Assembly: GCA_026419775.2 (NCBI GenBank)
Contig: JAOPGA020000946.1
Coordinates: 1 to 64,000 of the forward strand
Length of the DNA: 64,000 bases
Reading direction: 5' to 3'
From: Acrasis kona
Lineage: Eukaryota > Heterolobosea > Eutetramitea > Acrasida > Acrasidae
The notes under the pieces were generated by a model that was not told the DNA's origin, did no database searches, and saw nothing but the letters and a program-made list of their open reading frames with translations. The translations under genes and the position numbers were made by a program. Positions within the stretch are counted from its first letter, which is position 1. Each line of letters opens with the position of its first letter. Below are positions 40,864 to 51,549 of the stretch, piece by piece.

Positions 40864-41250
40864 TTACAAATCAATTGAGGATTGCGAGCAAGACACAACA
40901 AACACCAAGTCCGTAATAACACCATCATTCAAATCATTTCTTACAAAAACATTGTTCAAGTTACCAACAAGAGATTCTTTTGGTTTCAAAATAATTTTCT
41001 TAGATTTAGAATCAATAACCGGAAGGATCATCGTGGAGAGATGTTCTCGGGTAGATTCTTCATAATGTACAAATGAAATTTTCAAGAAAGTGGGTCATAG
41101 AATCGGGTTTTGATGTTCAAATGCCCTCATTAACAAGATAAATTTTCAAAGTTTTAAGAAGCGTTTCTGCTTCTAAATTGACGTCTGCAAAGACTTCTGA
41201 AGTGGCCTCCTTCTCTGTGTTTTCTTGCTATTCTTTTTCCATCTGTAAAA
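40864..41250 (-). pseudogene. Unresolved or decayed minus-strand gene
   Basis: The 3' part (40864-41085) is an open frame of 73 codons ending VSCSQSSIDL, followed downstream by an AATAAA signal at 40788-40794. It has no early ATG and no acceptor that fits. Upstream, 41109-41250 has coding-like text: EIDDEILQMEKE, an in-frame TAG, then ENTEKEATSEVFADVNLEAE and TLLKTLKIYLVNEGI. The pieces cannot be joined with GT-AG introns in phase. A decaying gene, several assembly errors, or a wrong reading are all possible. It lies head-to-head with the CIPK-type kinase. Confidence 0.3.
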
Positions 41251-41321
41251 TTTCATCGTCGATTTCCTTATTTCTTCATGTCATAACGATCAACTTGAAC
41301 ATTATTTGACATTTTGACAGC

Positions 41322-42930
41322 ATGTCAAAGACCAAGAGGGTTGGCAAGTACGAACTAAAGGAGACCCTGGGTAAGGGAAACTTTAGTAAAGTAAAAAGGT
41401 CTGTAAATGTCGAGACAGGAGAGATCAATGCTATCAAGATCGTGAACATTTCAAGCGTTGAAAACAATGGTTTAGAGAAACAGGTCAAGAGAGAAATATC
41501 AGTTTTGAAAACCATAAAGCATGCTAATATCGTGCAGATGATTGAGGTTCTAAAATCACCCAATCATGTGAGTTACACATAAATCTTATTCAACTAAACG
41601 CATAGATTTACATTGTTATGGAACTTGTGTTGGGAGGAGAACTTTTTGATAAAATTGGTAACATTGATGTTTTAGTAATTATTAATACAACATTTAGTGT
41701 CCGCCAAAAAGTTCGACGAGAAAACAGCAAGACGCTATTTTCAGCAACTCATAGACGGTATTGCGTACTGCCATACAAATAAAATTGCCCATCGAGACTT
41801 GAAACCTGAAAATTGTAATAATCATACTTTTAAATTGTCACTAATGATGATTAGTACTTTTGGATGACAAAGATAACTTGAAAATATCTGATTTCGGTTT
41901 GTCTGGCATTATGCAGACAAACACAATCATGTTAAGCACAATTTGCGGGACACCTCATTACGTAGCACCTGAAGTTCTCACAGGAAGTTACAATGGTATG
42001 ATTGCCGACATTTGGAGTTGTGGCATCATCTTGTTCGTCATGATCAGCGGCTGTCATCCATTCGATGGAGACACCGTCCAGGAGTTGTTCAAGAGAATAG
42101 AAAATCTCGAATTCAAGTATCCTCCATACGTTTCAAAAGAAGTCAGAGCCTTGCTTGATAAAATCATTGTAGTAGATCCTCTGAAAAGGGCTACACTAAC
42201 CGAAATCATGAACGATCCATGGTTCAAAGTGTAAGTTGTACTTGTTTCCGCCTCACTAATCCTTTATAGTGACTTTAAACCGCTCCACAGATACGAATCC
42301 ATCGGCTTGGAAGATCTCAAACCAAAAACATTCCAAGTACCAAACGTTACGGATGCTAGTTCGCCAACGGACATGCATACTGATCCATTGGTCACGCCAG
42401 TAACATCGGGTGTTCCTGACATTGTAGTTAGCAACGAGGATGAAGAGAACTCGGTTTTGAACTTGACACAAGATGACATTGTAAAAGAAGAGAAGACTGC
42501 TCCACCACCATTAATCATTCAACGTGAAGAAAGTGGAGTCACTCGTGAAAGTAGATCCTCGAGATTACAAAATACAGAGCAGTTGAACGCGTTCGAACTG
42601 ATTAGTCTTATACAGATGGACTTTTTGTCACCATTCCTGACAGGTAGAAAAATTGTGAAAAAGTCTGCAAATTTTGTAATGACACTACACCCTGACACAG
42701 CGTTTAGCAAGATTTCAGAATATTTGGACGCGGACTACCGTCTAAGACAAAAGGAATTCAACTATGAAATGAAGGCGGCCAACCAGGACTTGGAGTTCCA
42801 AATCAAATTGTTTGTAGTCAACCTGAAGCTTATTGTTGTTCAGATGACACGTGTGAGAGGTGACACAATCAAGTTCTTGGAGGTTTATGAGACTTTAGAA
42901 AAGAAGTTTGCACACAATGAGACCAAGTAA
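41322..42930 (+). CDS. CIPK-type (SnRK3-like) serine/threonine kinase
   Basis: There are five exons (41322-41567, 41606-41657, 41698-41814, 41855-42230, 42270-42930); introns are 38-40 nt and the product is 483 residues. Kinase motifs: [15 protein letters not shown] (Lys), [25 protein letters not shown] and [15 protein letters not shown]. After the kinase, [16 protein letters not shown] near residue 370 is a good NAF/FISL motif, the site by which calcineurin-B-like sensors release CIPK autoinhibition. The last 90 residues fit a KA1/PPI-like domain. CIPK kinases are known from plants and some other protists; a calcium-regulated role is inferred. Confidence 0.9.
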
Positions 42931-42976
42931 AATGTTTTATATAATAAAACAGTTCTTCATACTTTTGACATTTAGT

Positions 42977-44578
42977 TTATTTTTTTTGAACACGAACAGT
43001 CTCCCCAGTGACCTTATTCACTACCTTCTTGACCACTGTGACGACCCTCCTCTTTTGTTTTGTTGGTTTGCCTGTGAGTCTTTCAATTTCATATCTTCTG
43101 TTCATCAAACGTTCTCTTGAAACATCCTTCCTCAACTTCATGTGCAACTTTAATGACTCAAGTTTATCGTTGTAGTGCAGTCTGTATTTTTTCAATTTCA
43201 AATAAGCCAAGGCTCTGTACATGTACAATTCAGGATGCCTCGAACACAATTTGATGGCCGAAGTCAAATCAACTGTGGCCTGCTTATATTCCTTTCTGTG
43301 AATGTAAACCAAACCTCTCACGAAATAAGGATAAAAACTTCTTTTGGTCAACCGATCTTCAAATTCAATTGCTCTGTTGAGATCAACCAAGGCACGATCA
43401 AAATAATCCTCATTAAAGTATTTTCCCAAATTGGCGTGGAACCATCCTCTTTCAATCATGGCTTCGGTAAATTTGTCGTTCATCTTGATGGCCTCCGTAA
43501 AGAAATTCAATGCCTTTTGGCGTAGCGCATATAGTTCAAGCTGGTTGGGAGGATGTGGCTTCACGACTCTCTCACCGTTCACAGTAATAATACTTTCGCC
43601 TCTATATCCGTCAGTCTCACGAGGAAGATCCATCCGTGTCTTAAATAATTCTACGTTCAAACACAAGCGTTGTTGGAAGATGGGTATCTTTAGAGTTTCT
43701 TTAATTTCTTGCTCGGTTGCCTCTTCAGCATCCTTGTCGGGTAGTTCTGGTTGTCTCATGTACAATGCAAATTTCTTTGCATCTCTTTCTATCAAATCAT
43801 ATCCATGGGCTTCTGATGTCGGCTGTTCGATATACACGTCGTTGGTGTATAGTTCGGAGATCATGATGGCTCTTTGATGGTATAGGTTGCCTAAGCCAAC
43901 AACTGCGTGCCAAGAACGGAACGGAGTGTTTGGTGTTACATCATCACCGAGTTGTACTGATCTGATGAAATCAGCCTCTGCACCGGTAAGGTCGATCTTG
44001 GCGTCGAGTAGGAGACGACCTCTCAAAAAGTAAATGTATGAAAGTAGTTTGCGTTCCACGTCGTCCTTCTTTTTATCCACGTTGTTGATTTGCTCTTTGA
44101 TTGCCCTTGTGAACATGTCAACAGCATCGGACATGGCTGTTTCGTGTGTCTGTTCTGGCTTGGCCGCTTTTGTGTGTTGGTATTGTCGGTCGATGGCTTT
44201 GATTAAAAGATTAACGATCGGCACGTGGTGCGAGTACTTTGTTTTTAAATCATCGCTGATGGGCTTGCTAACTGTAGCATACTCCTTACTAAGGTCCGCG
44301 GTTTCGTGACGATATTTAAGGTTATAGCGGGGCATTTCGATTGCTTGTACCCTCAGGTCACATTTGGTTATTTCGAACACAAGCAAACTCAGATAGTCGG
44401 TAGCCTTCGATGGCTCTTGATCTATATCAGGTAAATACGAGGCGACCACTTTGTCTTTTGATGCATCCGAATATTGTCTGTTTTGAACGAATGCTATGTT
44501 AGGGTATCTAATGCTTGCAGAACGTAACATGTGTCTCGACACCATCCGAACACCATTTATTGGCAGCCTTGAAAGCAT
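42977..44578 (-). CDS. Mitochondrial TPR protein
   Basis: The ATG is 44578; a GTG nine codons upstream lies over the TTACAA element (44590-44595) and is not the start. 533 residues. The presequence MLSRLPINGVRMVSRHMLRS is Arg-rich and precedes a QYSDASKD-like cleavage region. TPR-type helices occupy about 330-470: RQKALNFFTEAIKMNDKFTE, ALVDLNRAIEFEDR, QATVDLTSAIKLCSRHPEL. The tail is basic (KPTKQKRRVVTVVKKVVNKV). The basic C-terminus could contact RNA or the mitoribosome; this is inference. Confidence 0.75.
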   Translation of the reverse strand: MLSRLPINGVRMVSRHMLRSASIRYPNIAFVQNRQYSDASKDKVVASYLPDIDQEPSKATDYLSLLVFEITKCDLRVQAIEMPRYNLKYRHETADLSKEYATVSKPISDDLKTKYSHHVPIVNLLIKAIDRQYQHTKAAKPEQTHETAMSDAVDMFTRAIKEQINNVDKKKDDVERKLLSYIYFLRGRLLLDAKIDLTGAEADFIRSVQLGDDVTPNTPFRSWHAVVGLGNLYHQRAIMISELYTNDVYIEQPTSEAHGYDLIERDAKKFALYMRQPELPDKDAEEATEQEIKETLKIPIFQQRLCLNVELFKTRMDLPRETDGYRGESIITVNGERVVKPHPPNQLELYALRQKALNFFTEAIKMNDKFTEAMIERGWFHANLGKYFNEDYFDRALVDLNRAIEFEDRLTKRSFYPYFVRGLVYIHRKEYKQATVDLTSAIKLCSRHPELYMYRALAYLKLKKYRLHYNDKLESLKLHMKLRKDVSRERLMNRRYEIERLTGKPTKQKRRVVTVVKKVVNKVTGETVRVQKK

Positions 44579-44849
44579 GATGAGCTCTGTTACAATAATT
44601 TTCACACCTCACAGTTGACAAGTTAATTCTACTTATCCTCCAGATGTTGCTCTATTTTGTCTTATCATCAAATAAATGTTCTTTAGTTTATGATTTAGTG
44701 TTCTTATTATAATATTACTTTAGTTTGTCATTTTCACTTTTTCTTGTGAATATGAGCTCATGTTGAATGTTGAATGAATTATTTAGGTAATTTCCCCTCT
44801 TTGTCGTTCAGTCCAATATTAAAGCACGATAGAAGGTAACAGGTCGTTG

Positions 44850-44940
44850 AATACTCCGTAACACTTTTAACCACTCCCGTAACACTTACCTACAAGAATC
44901 GTGTAGATACCGCAGCAGTATGAAAGAGAATATATAAGCG
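44850..44940 (+). promoter_or_regulatory. Promoter-like block: paired CCGTAACACTT and a TATATAA box
   Basis: CCGTAACACTT occurs at 44856-44866 and again at 44877-44887, with a 21-bp repeat period, two helical turns. An ATATATAA lies about 45 bp downstream near 44930-44937. The block sits in the widest gene-poor gap and differs from the TTACAA class of promoter seen elsewhere. What it drives is unclear. Confidence 0.4.
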
Positions 44941-44943
44941 AGA

Positions 44944-45069
44944 ATGTCTAGAAAAACATTAAACACAATAAAGGCATGGGGAAAGAATGGACAAAGCCCT
45001 AGCTATTACAGTGATTGCTATCTCTGTCATGCTACATGTTTAATACAGGCCTGGTCGTTACATGTTTAA
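44944..45069 (+). CDS. Possible 41-residue microprotein downstream of a TATA box
   Basis: ATG at 44944 opens a 41-codon frame starting MSRKTLNTIKAWGKNGQSPS and containing CYLCHATC. It is only a few bases past the TATATAA box, too close if transcription starts about 30 bp after it, so the block may instead drive a non-coding RNA. The frame also overlaps the 16-bp direct repeats at its end. Confidence 0.25.
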   Translation: MSRKTLNTIKAWGKNGQSPSYYSDCYLCHATCLIQAWSLHV

Positions 45070-45074
45070 TACAG
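45033..45074. repeat. 16-bp direct repeat pair
   Basis: TACATGTTTAATACAG occurs at 45033-45048 and 45059-45074 with a 10-bp spacer. The copies are perfect. The 26-bp period is compatible with a protein-binding site pair or a small duplication. Confidence 0.7.
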
Positions 45075-45100
45075 AACATATAAAATGTGCTATTTAATAT

Positions 45101-45415
45101 TTACTTCCATACAAAGTGCGAAGTGTATTTGTCATATTGATGATCCTTTTTACTATATTTCCTTGTTGGTCGCATGAGCTCTGGGTTCTTCTCTTCGCCA
45201 CTCTTGCTATAGTCTACAAACACAATATCTAAGTCACTCCTTTTCGAGTTGTTGCTGGGTTCATTGTGCTGTTTAATGTTTTTAGGTTCAGGTGTCGGAC
45301 TCGTCTGTTCCAACAGCGGTGTTTTCGGGGTACTCGCAGCCTGCTTATTGATTTCTCTTTGAATCATCTCTCTTAGTTCAGAGTCTGTGCAGTCTAAGGG
45401 ATGTGAGGGATTCAT
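45101..45415 (-). CDS. Hypothetical disordered protein
   Basis: The ATG is 45415 (upstream GTG rejected). 104 residues, rich in Pro, Ser, Asn and Lys: DCTDSELREMIQREINKQAA, then TPKTPLLEQTSPTPEPKN and a C-terminal segment RPTRKYSKKDHQYDKYTSHF. Composition suggests an intrinsically disordered protein with possible proline-directed phosphorylation sites (TPKTP, SPTPEP). No TTACAA motif upstream and no homologue recognised; it might be one exon of something longer. Confidence 0.5.
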   Translation of the reverse strand: MNPSHPLDCTDSELREMIQREINKQAASTPKTPLLEQTSPTPEPKNIKQHNEPSNNSKRSDLDIVFVDYSKSGEEKNPELMRPTRKYSKKDHQYDKYTSHFVWK

Positions 45416-46403
45416 TTTAGGAAGTGTCTTGTGTTGTTTAACGTTCACAACATGTACTCCTTAATGGCATGTACGGGAGTGCCGACAATTTAAAAGAAGT
45501 GCCCCTAACTATAATTGATGCAGCCCATTAGGTATACAAACCATTTTCTTCCAGAACTTCAATCGATAGTCGCATCCATATAAGGACATTTCGACACAAA
45601 AGTCAATTAACGGAGGTGAAAAGTTCCCTAAACATCACGCACAGGCATAAACAAGGTTCGGCATAGGAATCGAAGCGTTTCCAATATATCCTCGGCGGAT
45701 CCGGTTCATAAAAAAGATCTACAACTAAATTTGTACAACACTGTTATAACATGAATTGTTTGTCATGGCGATATTTAATTTTGACACAAAAATGCAAGAT
45801 AGTAGTTTTATTTATCTACTTCATCGTTATTGCTTGAACATCGAAATATTCTAATTCAACAAGTTGTTTGTCTATAGCATTTAACAGGTTTTGGCAGAGC
45901 GAGTTTTTCTCTGTTTTGCTAGAGGGACAATATTCATAAGTAATAGCTGGTGTCAAGCAAAAACTCGCAGCTGGCTGGGCTTTTGCTAGCCAATCTATTT
46001 TTTAAAATATATTCTTGATTATCAAAGACAACCTCTCAATATGTAGCGTTTGTTGTTCCAGATATGCTGCACAGCAGAAATGCATTTTTTATGTCCATGT
46101 TACATTGTAAGTTCTGAGAAGCTCTTTGTTACCGTTGTTCGTGTTGAGCAATCGATTGTATAATTATTTTTCTCTGAGAGTTCGACATGCTCCTAAAAGT
46201 CTCGCACTTGATGCATCATCTAAGAGTTTTTAGTTGGAGTATTAATGGCACAACTATCTCATATTAATTCATCGAATATTACGTACTCTCAAGCTAGTAT
46301 ATTTTTATGCTCAGAGTCTGTACAGACAGATTCTCCAGATATCTGTTATTAAAGTTGACTTCAACGAATTATTTACACATGCAAATTACAACATAATTCG
46401 AAG
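45416..46403. other. Gene-poor interval, about 1 kb
   Basis: No ORF with coding character and no tRNA-like T-loop was found by eye. Some short palindromes are present: TCTGTACAGA and CAGATATCTG near 46315-46345, and a GGCT...AGCC hairpin around 45975-45992. TTACAA at 46386-46391 belongs to the SRRM1 promoter. A non-coding RNA here cannot be excluded. Confidence 0.5.
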
Positions 46404-47496
46404 ATGTCAAACCAGTTCAGGGGCACAAGTATCGAGCAAGATGGTCGCTGGATAGACAAGCAGCAAAAGCTCTATTCCACTATGAAATTCCCCAAAATAT
46501 ATAATCAAAAAATCGATTTTAAAAAGATCAAAATGCAGCAAATACACAAGTGGATAGAGAAGAGAGTTGAGGAACTCACTGGAACTGATGATGACGTACC
46601 TGTGGGATTTATCATAAGCTTGTTAGAAGAGCAGGTATGTTTAAACATTTGAAGAGTGATGACGTCTTAGGAAGTAGATCCGCGGAACTTGCAAGTCAAC
46701 ATAACGGGGTTTTTAGAAGACAATACAGTTACTTTTATGAAGGAACTGTGGGCCATTTTAATCAGTGCCATGAACACAGAGGGTGGCATACCGAAAGAAT
46801 TTTTAGAAAAGGAGAAAGAAGATCAAACAAAATCAATTGTAAGCACTTGTGACCAATTTTTTAATAATTCTATAGGCTGAGCACAATAGAATAAAGGAAG
46901 AAATTTCGAAAAGAACCGCGGCTGCGAGTAGAACAATTGCTGCTAGTCTAAAGAAGGAAGACTTTGTATCGAATAGAGATTCAGAACGCTCAGATAGAGA
47001 GGATGCACGGCGTAGCGATAGAAGATACAATCGCAGCAATGAGCGCGAAGGTTACGAATCAAGACGACGCACGCATTATAGCGACCGATATAACGACCGT
47101 AGGCGCCGATCTCCATCACCCTACGAACGCGAAAGAAACCGTAGAATTAGACGCAGATCCCCTTCTAGATCTCGCTCGAGATCACCAAGGCGGTACTCGC
47201 GCTCGCGCTCTAGGTCTTCTTCTCGCTCGAGATCTTATTCACGCTCCAGGTCTCGTTCGAGATCAAGATCGCCACATTACAGACCATCTAAATATAGACG
47301 GCACATTGGTAGATCTCGTTCTCGCTCTGTATCTGATAATTCTGTATCGCCGCCTCATCGCAAACAAACCAAACCCAAGTTTAGATCCTACTCGAGATCT
47401 CCTTCAGTCGATAGTGACGAGGAGAGGAAAGCGGAGAGGGATGAATTACGCAAGAAAGTAGCAGAATCAATGAAAAGAAACACATCAAAAGAATAA
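46404..47496 (+). CDS. SRRM1: SRRM1-like splicing coactivator (PWI + RS domain)
   Basis: Exons 46404-46634, 46671-46838 and 46876-47496 with introns of 36 and 37 nt; 339 residues. The N-terminus matches SRRM1: FRGTSIEQDGRWIDKQQKL. The PWI domain continues with MQQIHKWIEKRVEELTG, VNITGFLEDNTVTFMKELWA and GGIPKEFLEKEKED. The C-terminal half is an RS domain with many RSRSRS runs. SRRM1/SRm160 bridges SR proteins and the spliceosome. It is shorter than animal SRRM1, which has much longer RS tracts. Confidence 0.92.
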
Positions 47497-47555
47497 ATTA
47501 ATCTTGTATTCTAGGCTTTGCTTGTTATTGTATTTTGTAAACTACCAACGAAAGC

Positions 47556-48300
47556 ATGACAAAACCATCCTGGTTAGATCAAAGATACGAAAGAACATTT
47601 TTCGACTCACAAACTCTGTTTTATGACGATGTAATAAGATTACGTGGAAAAGAGTGGCTCAACGATAGCATCATAAACTATTACCTTCTGTAAGTGTGCC
47701 AAAACAAAAGATTAATAAAGATAGATATCTGGAGAATGTCAAGTATGAACAGCAGAAAGACGATCTTCTTTTCTTATCGCCATCTGTTACGTTTTGGATC
47801 ATGCAAGTGAAAGGTTTGTGTGTTGCATTTTTTAAAGACTCATAATAACATTAAAAGAAAAGGAAGATGTAGCTGATGCCATTAATCCACTAAACCCAAC
47901 ACAAAAAGATCTAATCTTTATACCCATAAATGATAATAGCGATGAAACCGGTGAAGTGAGCGGGGGTAGTCATTGGTCCCTTGTTGTTTATAATAGAAAG
48001 GAGGATACATTTAATTATTATGACTCCAGTGGCGATTATAATTACGGAAGTGCAGTGAAGACGGTCGCCAAAATCGCACACTTTTTAAACCCCAAGTACG
48101 ATTATGGTACAATGTCCATCAAGATCAATAAGATCTCTTGCTCTCAACAGCAGAATGGATATGATTGTGGTGTTTATTTATTATCATTCTGCGACGTGCT
48201 TGGTAATGCTGAACATGTTAAAAATGTTTCCCCTCGGGACATTAATTGCCTTAGAGAAGATATACTTAAGAAAATACAACAGGGAGTTGGTGCTACCTAA
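47556..48300 (+). CDS. SENP8: NEDD8-specific protease SENP8/DEN1 (Ulp1 fold)
   Basis: Exons 47556-47689, 47725-47813 and 47858-48300; introns of 35 and 44 nt; 221 residues, like human SENP8. WLNDSIINYYLLYLE opens the domain. The triad is visible: His in GGSHWSLVVYN, Asp in FNYYDSSGD and Cys in YDCGVYLLSFC, with oxyanion Gln in SQQQNGYDC. FIPINDNSDETG precedes the His as in SENP8. It would process or remove NEDD8 from cullins. TTGTAA is at 47535-47540. Confidence 0.92.
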
Positions 48301-48372
48301 TAAATACCTTTGTGTACAGTACAACTCTTTTGTTATTGTAATTCTCATTTAATTGACAACCGTAGTATCAAA

Positions 48373-51353
48373 ATGGACAGAGACAAGCTCAATATTGATC
48401 TGCGTGGACAGAGAATTGAATGTCTAACGAATCATGGTAAACAATGCATCTCCGTCACTTTCTAAAATGAAACAGAGAATCTACTTTACATTGGTACAGC
48501 GGAGGGAAGCATTTTTTTATACAGGATTGAGGAAGAAAATAATGTTAGTCCATATTTCGAAGATATCAAACTTATTCAATAGAAACCAAAAGCTACACAG
48601 TTGGAGCATAAAAGATTTACCCCTCAAAAACAAATCACAGACATTCAGGTAGATTTTGCTCAGAAAAAGTTATTCTTCTTGTTAGGTATGAATGCGTTCT
48701 CGCAATGTGTTAACATTTAGACACTGTAATTATGGTCCATGACGCGATTACATTAATGCCTGTAAAATCCTTAAAAGACACTCGTGGGACCACCTGTTTC
48801 GCATTAAACAAGAACAATTCACACCAGTTAGTTGCTCACATTAAAAAGAAGCTGGTGTTCATCGACTACAAAGATAAGGAGTTTGAAGCCGTCAGGGTTT
48901 GTGATTTCTTTCAAGTCATTTGGTGACAATTTTAGGAAATGAGAGTTCCAGTACCTGAGGCAGTACTTTCAATCGAGTGGATGAAGAAAACTGTGTGCCT
49001 AAACTTTGCAAAAAAACATTTCATGTTGAATTATGAGACCGGAGAACAAGATGATAGTCTTCAAAAATTACAACTAATCAACATTATGAGCGAAGAGTAC
49101 AGCAACTATACTTGCTTTGTACACTTGATTGGAACCAATCCTACCCGAGACAATCAAGTATTTTGATTTTACATTCGCAGCATTCACACTTTTTAGAATT
49201 CACCAGTACAGTGGAGCGATGGAACTGCCTTGGCAGTCGGTGTGTGCTTTCCGTATGTTGTCGGTGTAAGCTCCAAAGTAGTTGAAATCTACAATGTATA
49301 CGAGCGTCACATGGTCGATAAATTTGACTCAATGTTTGAAGGAAACGGAGAACAAGTCTACATTAGCGACTCAATGAGAAGATTGTACATTGCAGGCAAA
49401 TCAACCGTCTGGGTACTGACACCACAGCCAATAGACAAGCAAATAGAAGGTATGATTGAGAAGAACAAGGTGCTAGAAGCCATCAGCATGTTCGAAAAAA
49501 CATTCCAAGGAACAAGAAAAGAAAAGGAAGAGCGCATGAGGCGCATCGACGAGATGGCTGGTTACGCCAACTTTTTCAAATTGAGATTCAAAGAAGCCGC
49601 TGATTTCTTCTACAAGTCAAGAATTGACACGAGGGAAATCATAAGCTTCTTTGAAGATTTGAAAGGAAAGAATTGGAAATATACACCAAAGCATGCCAAA
49701 GTGAACGACATTAAAGAAATTTGTAAGACATCTCACTGCAGGTCTTTTTTTAACTAAAACCAATCAGTCAAAAAAGCAATGAAAGAGCAGAATGAGGACA
49801 CAAGTACCATGAGAGTAGAAATTAGAATGAAACAAGCTAAAAAAAACATTCTTGACTTTTTAATCAAGTCAAGAAGAATTTTGACATCTGGTCTATCTGT
49901 CGAAAACTACAGTTCTGCATTAGAAGCAGAACAAGACAGACAAGCTCAGCTCCAATGCGTGGATTACGCTCTCGTTCAATTATACTTGATGGAAAGTAAA
50001 TATGGAGAGCTCAAAGCTCTCTTAAAAGGCGATAACGCATGTAATCTGGTCGACGTTGCCGAAGTTTTGAAAAACAACGCTAGATACTTGGCAGTACTTT
50101 ACTTTTCAAAAGAAAAGTTTGGCGATGCTTTGGAGACATTAAGAAAGTAAGAAGCAAATTTCAATTTCATTCTAACCACATTTGCATGTAGATTGGGATC
50201 AGGTGAATTGAGGGACAAAACTGATGATTCTGCCAAAGGTGTTTCCGAAACAATTGAATTGTTGTGTGAAATTGATGATCCTGATTTGGTGTTTAAATAC
50301 GCTCCGTGGGTATTTGAGGCTGATGATTTGAGTGCCATTAAAATTTTCACATCAAAACTTCGCAAGGTCGAATTGCCCACATCGTCCGTACTCAACTTTT
50401 TGGGAGACTACCCGCCTGATTTGGAGAGAGAGTACTTGGAGTATTTGATAGCGTCCACGAACAACAAGGAGGAGAGGTTTCACACAAAGCTTGCCCTAAA
50501 CTACATTGACGCAATCATCAGACTAAAACCAAATGCTTACTTACCGTTTGGAGTGAGAGTAGAACCAGGTAACGAATCTGGTATTTTGGGTGAAATTAGA
50601 GCAAAGCTTATTGATATGTTGGAAAATGGTGTTCACCACAACGCACATGCAGTGTCTCACGTCATTTCCAAAACCAACCTGTATGAAGAAACACTCATTA
50701 TTTACAAAAAATTACAAGAGCACGAGAGAGCTCTCAAGTTGTTAATTTGGAAAATTGAAGATTTGGAATGGGCAGAGCGTTATTGTATGGACTGTTTTAA
50801 CGAAGAACTTAGCACAAAAGGTCTGGAAGATCTTAACCCTCTTTTTATTATTTTATTGAGAATTTGTTTACATCCCGAAGAACCTCATGCTAGAAATGAG
50901 GAATTTGCCTTGAGCACTCTAACAAAGCATGCTCATAACATTGACCCTGTACAAGCTTTGGCTCTATTGAGTGATGGTCTTAGTGTTGAATGTGTTAATG
51001 AGTACATTCGAAGGATTGTTCAATCCTCTAAAAACAAGCTTCGTCAGTCCTTGATTGTTTACAATATGTGTAATATTCAATACACTCAGAACAAAGCCAT
51101 TTACGGTAAAGGTTTGAGCAGACGTGTCGTTGTTACTAACAACACCATCTGCCCTGTATGTGATAAGAGCATTGATGCAAGTAGTGTGTTTGTTGTAGCA
51201 CCAGATTTGACTTTGGTGCACTTCAAGTGTGGAAACAAGGAGAAGATGCACGTCCATCCAGTTAATGGAACAAATTTTGCGCAGTTCCCCGTCAACTTTG
51301 ATGACCAAATCACTGACGACAAGGTCCTAAGTCCACCAAGTTACTCTTTGTGA
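48373..51353 (+). CDS. VPS39: HOPS/CORVET-type subunit VPS39 (Vam6)
   Basis: There are eight exons (48373-48436, 48476-48543, 48583-48685, 48721-48896, 48936-49157, 49197-49722, 49768-50146, 50192-51353); introns are 35-45 nt and the product is 899 residues. The first introns remove in-frame stops and keep phase, which confirms them. The N-terminal CNH/beta-propeller part includes ENLLYIGTAEGSIFLYRIEE and TALAVGVCFPYVVGVSSKVV. A long clathrin-repeat solenoid follows. The C-terminus has a zinc-type NTICPVCDKSID and LVHFKCGNKE, aligned with the VPS39 end. VPS39 tethers Rab7-positive membranes for lysosome/vacuole fusion. Confidence 0.9.
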
Positions 51354-51549
51354 GGTACATACAATAATACCTTTGTACAACAATAAACAACAAACGATTT
51401 CGATTTATTTTGTTGTACGCTTATCCATTAGCATTTGCTTTTAAATTATCATCGAAATTGTTTTTGAAAGTTGTTTTTAGACAGTGCGATAGTTCGTTTG
51501 GCTCATTGTAAAAATTTCCAATCAATTGTTTGTTACAGAAGAAGGTTGC

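Noticed and set aside
41301-41312. Minus-strand ATG reading MSNNVQVDRYDMKK as a gene start
   Set aside because: It is 9 bp from the kinase ATG, stops at once, and lies in what should be the kinase 5' leader.
45660-45690. GGTTCGGCATAGG as a tRNA T-loop
   Set aside because: No matching acceptor, anticodon or D-arm could be found around it.
47150-47290. Repetitive DNA as a possible satellite or mobile element
   Set aside because: It encodes the RS domain of SRRM1 in frame.
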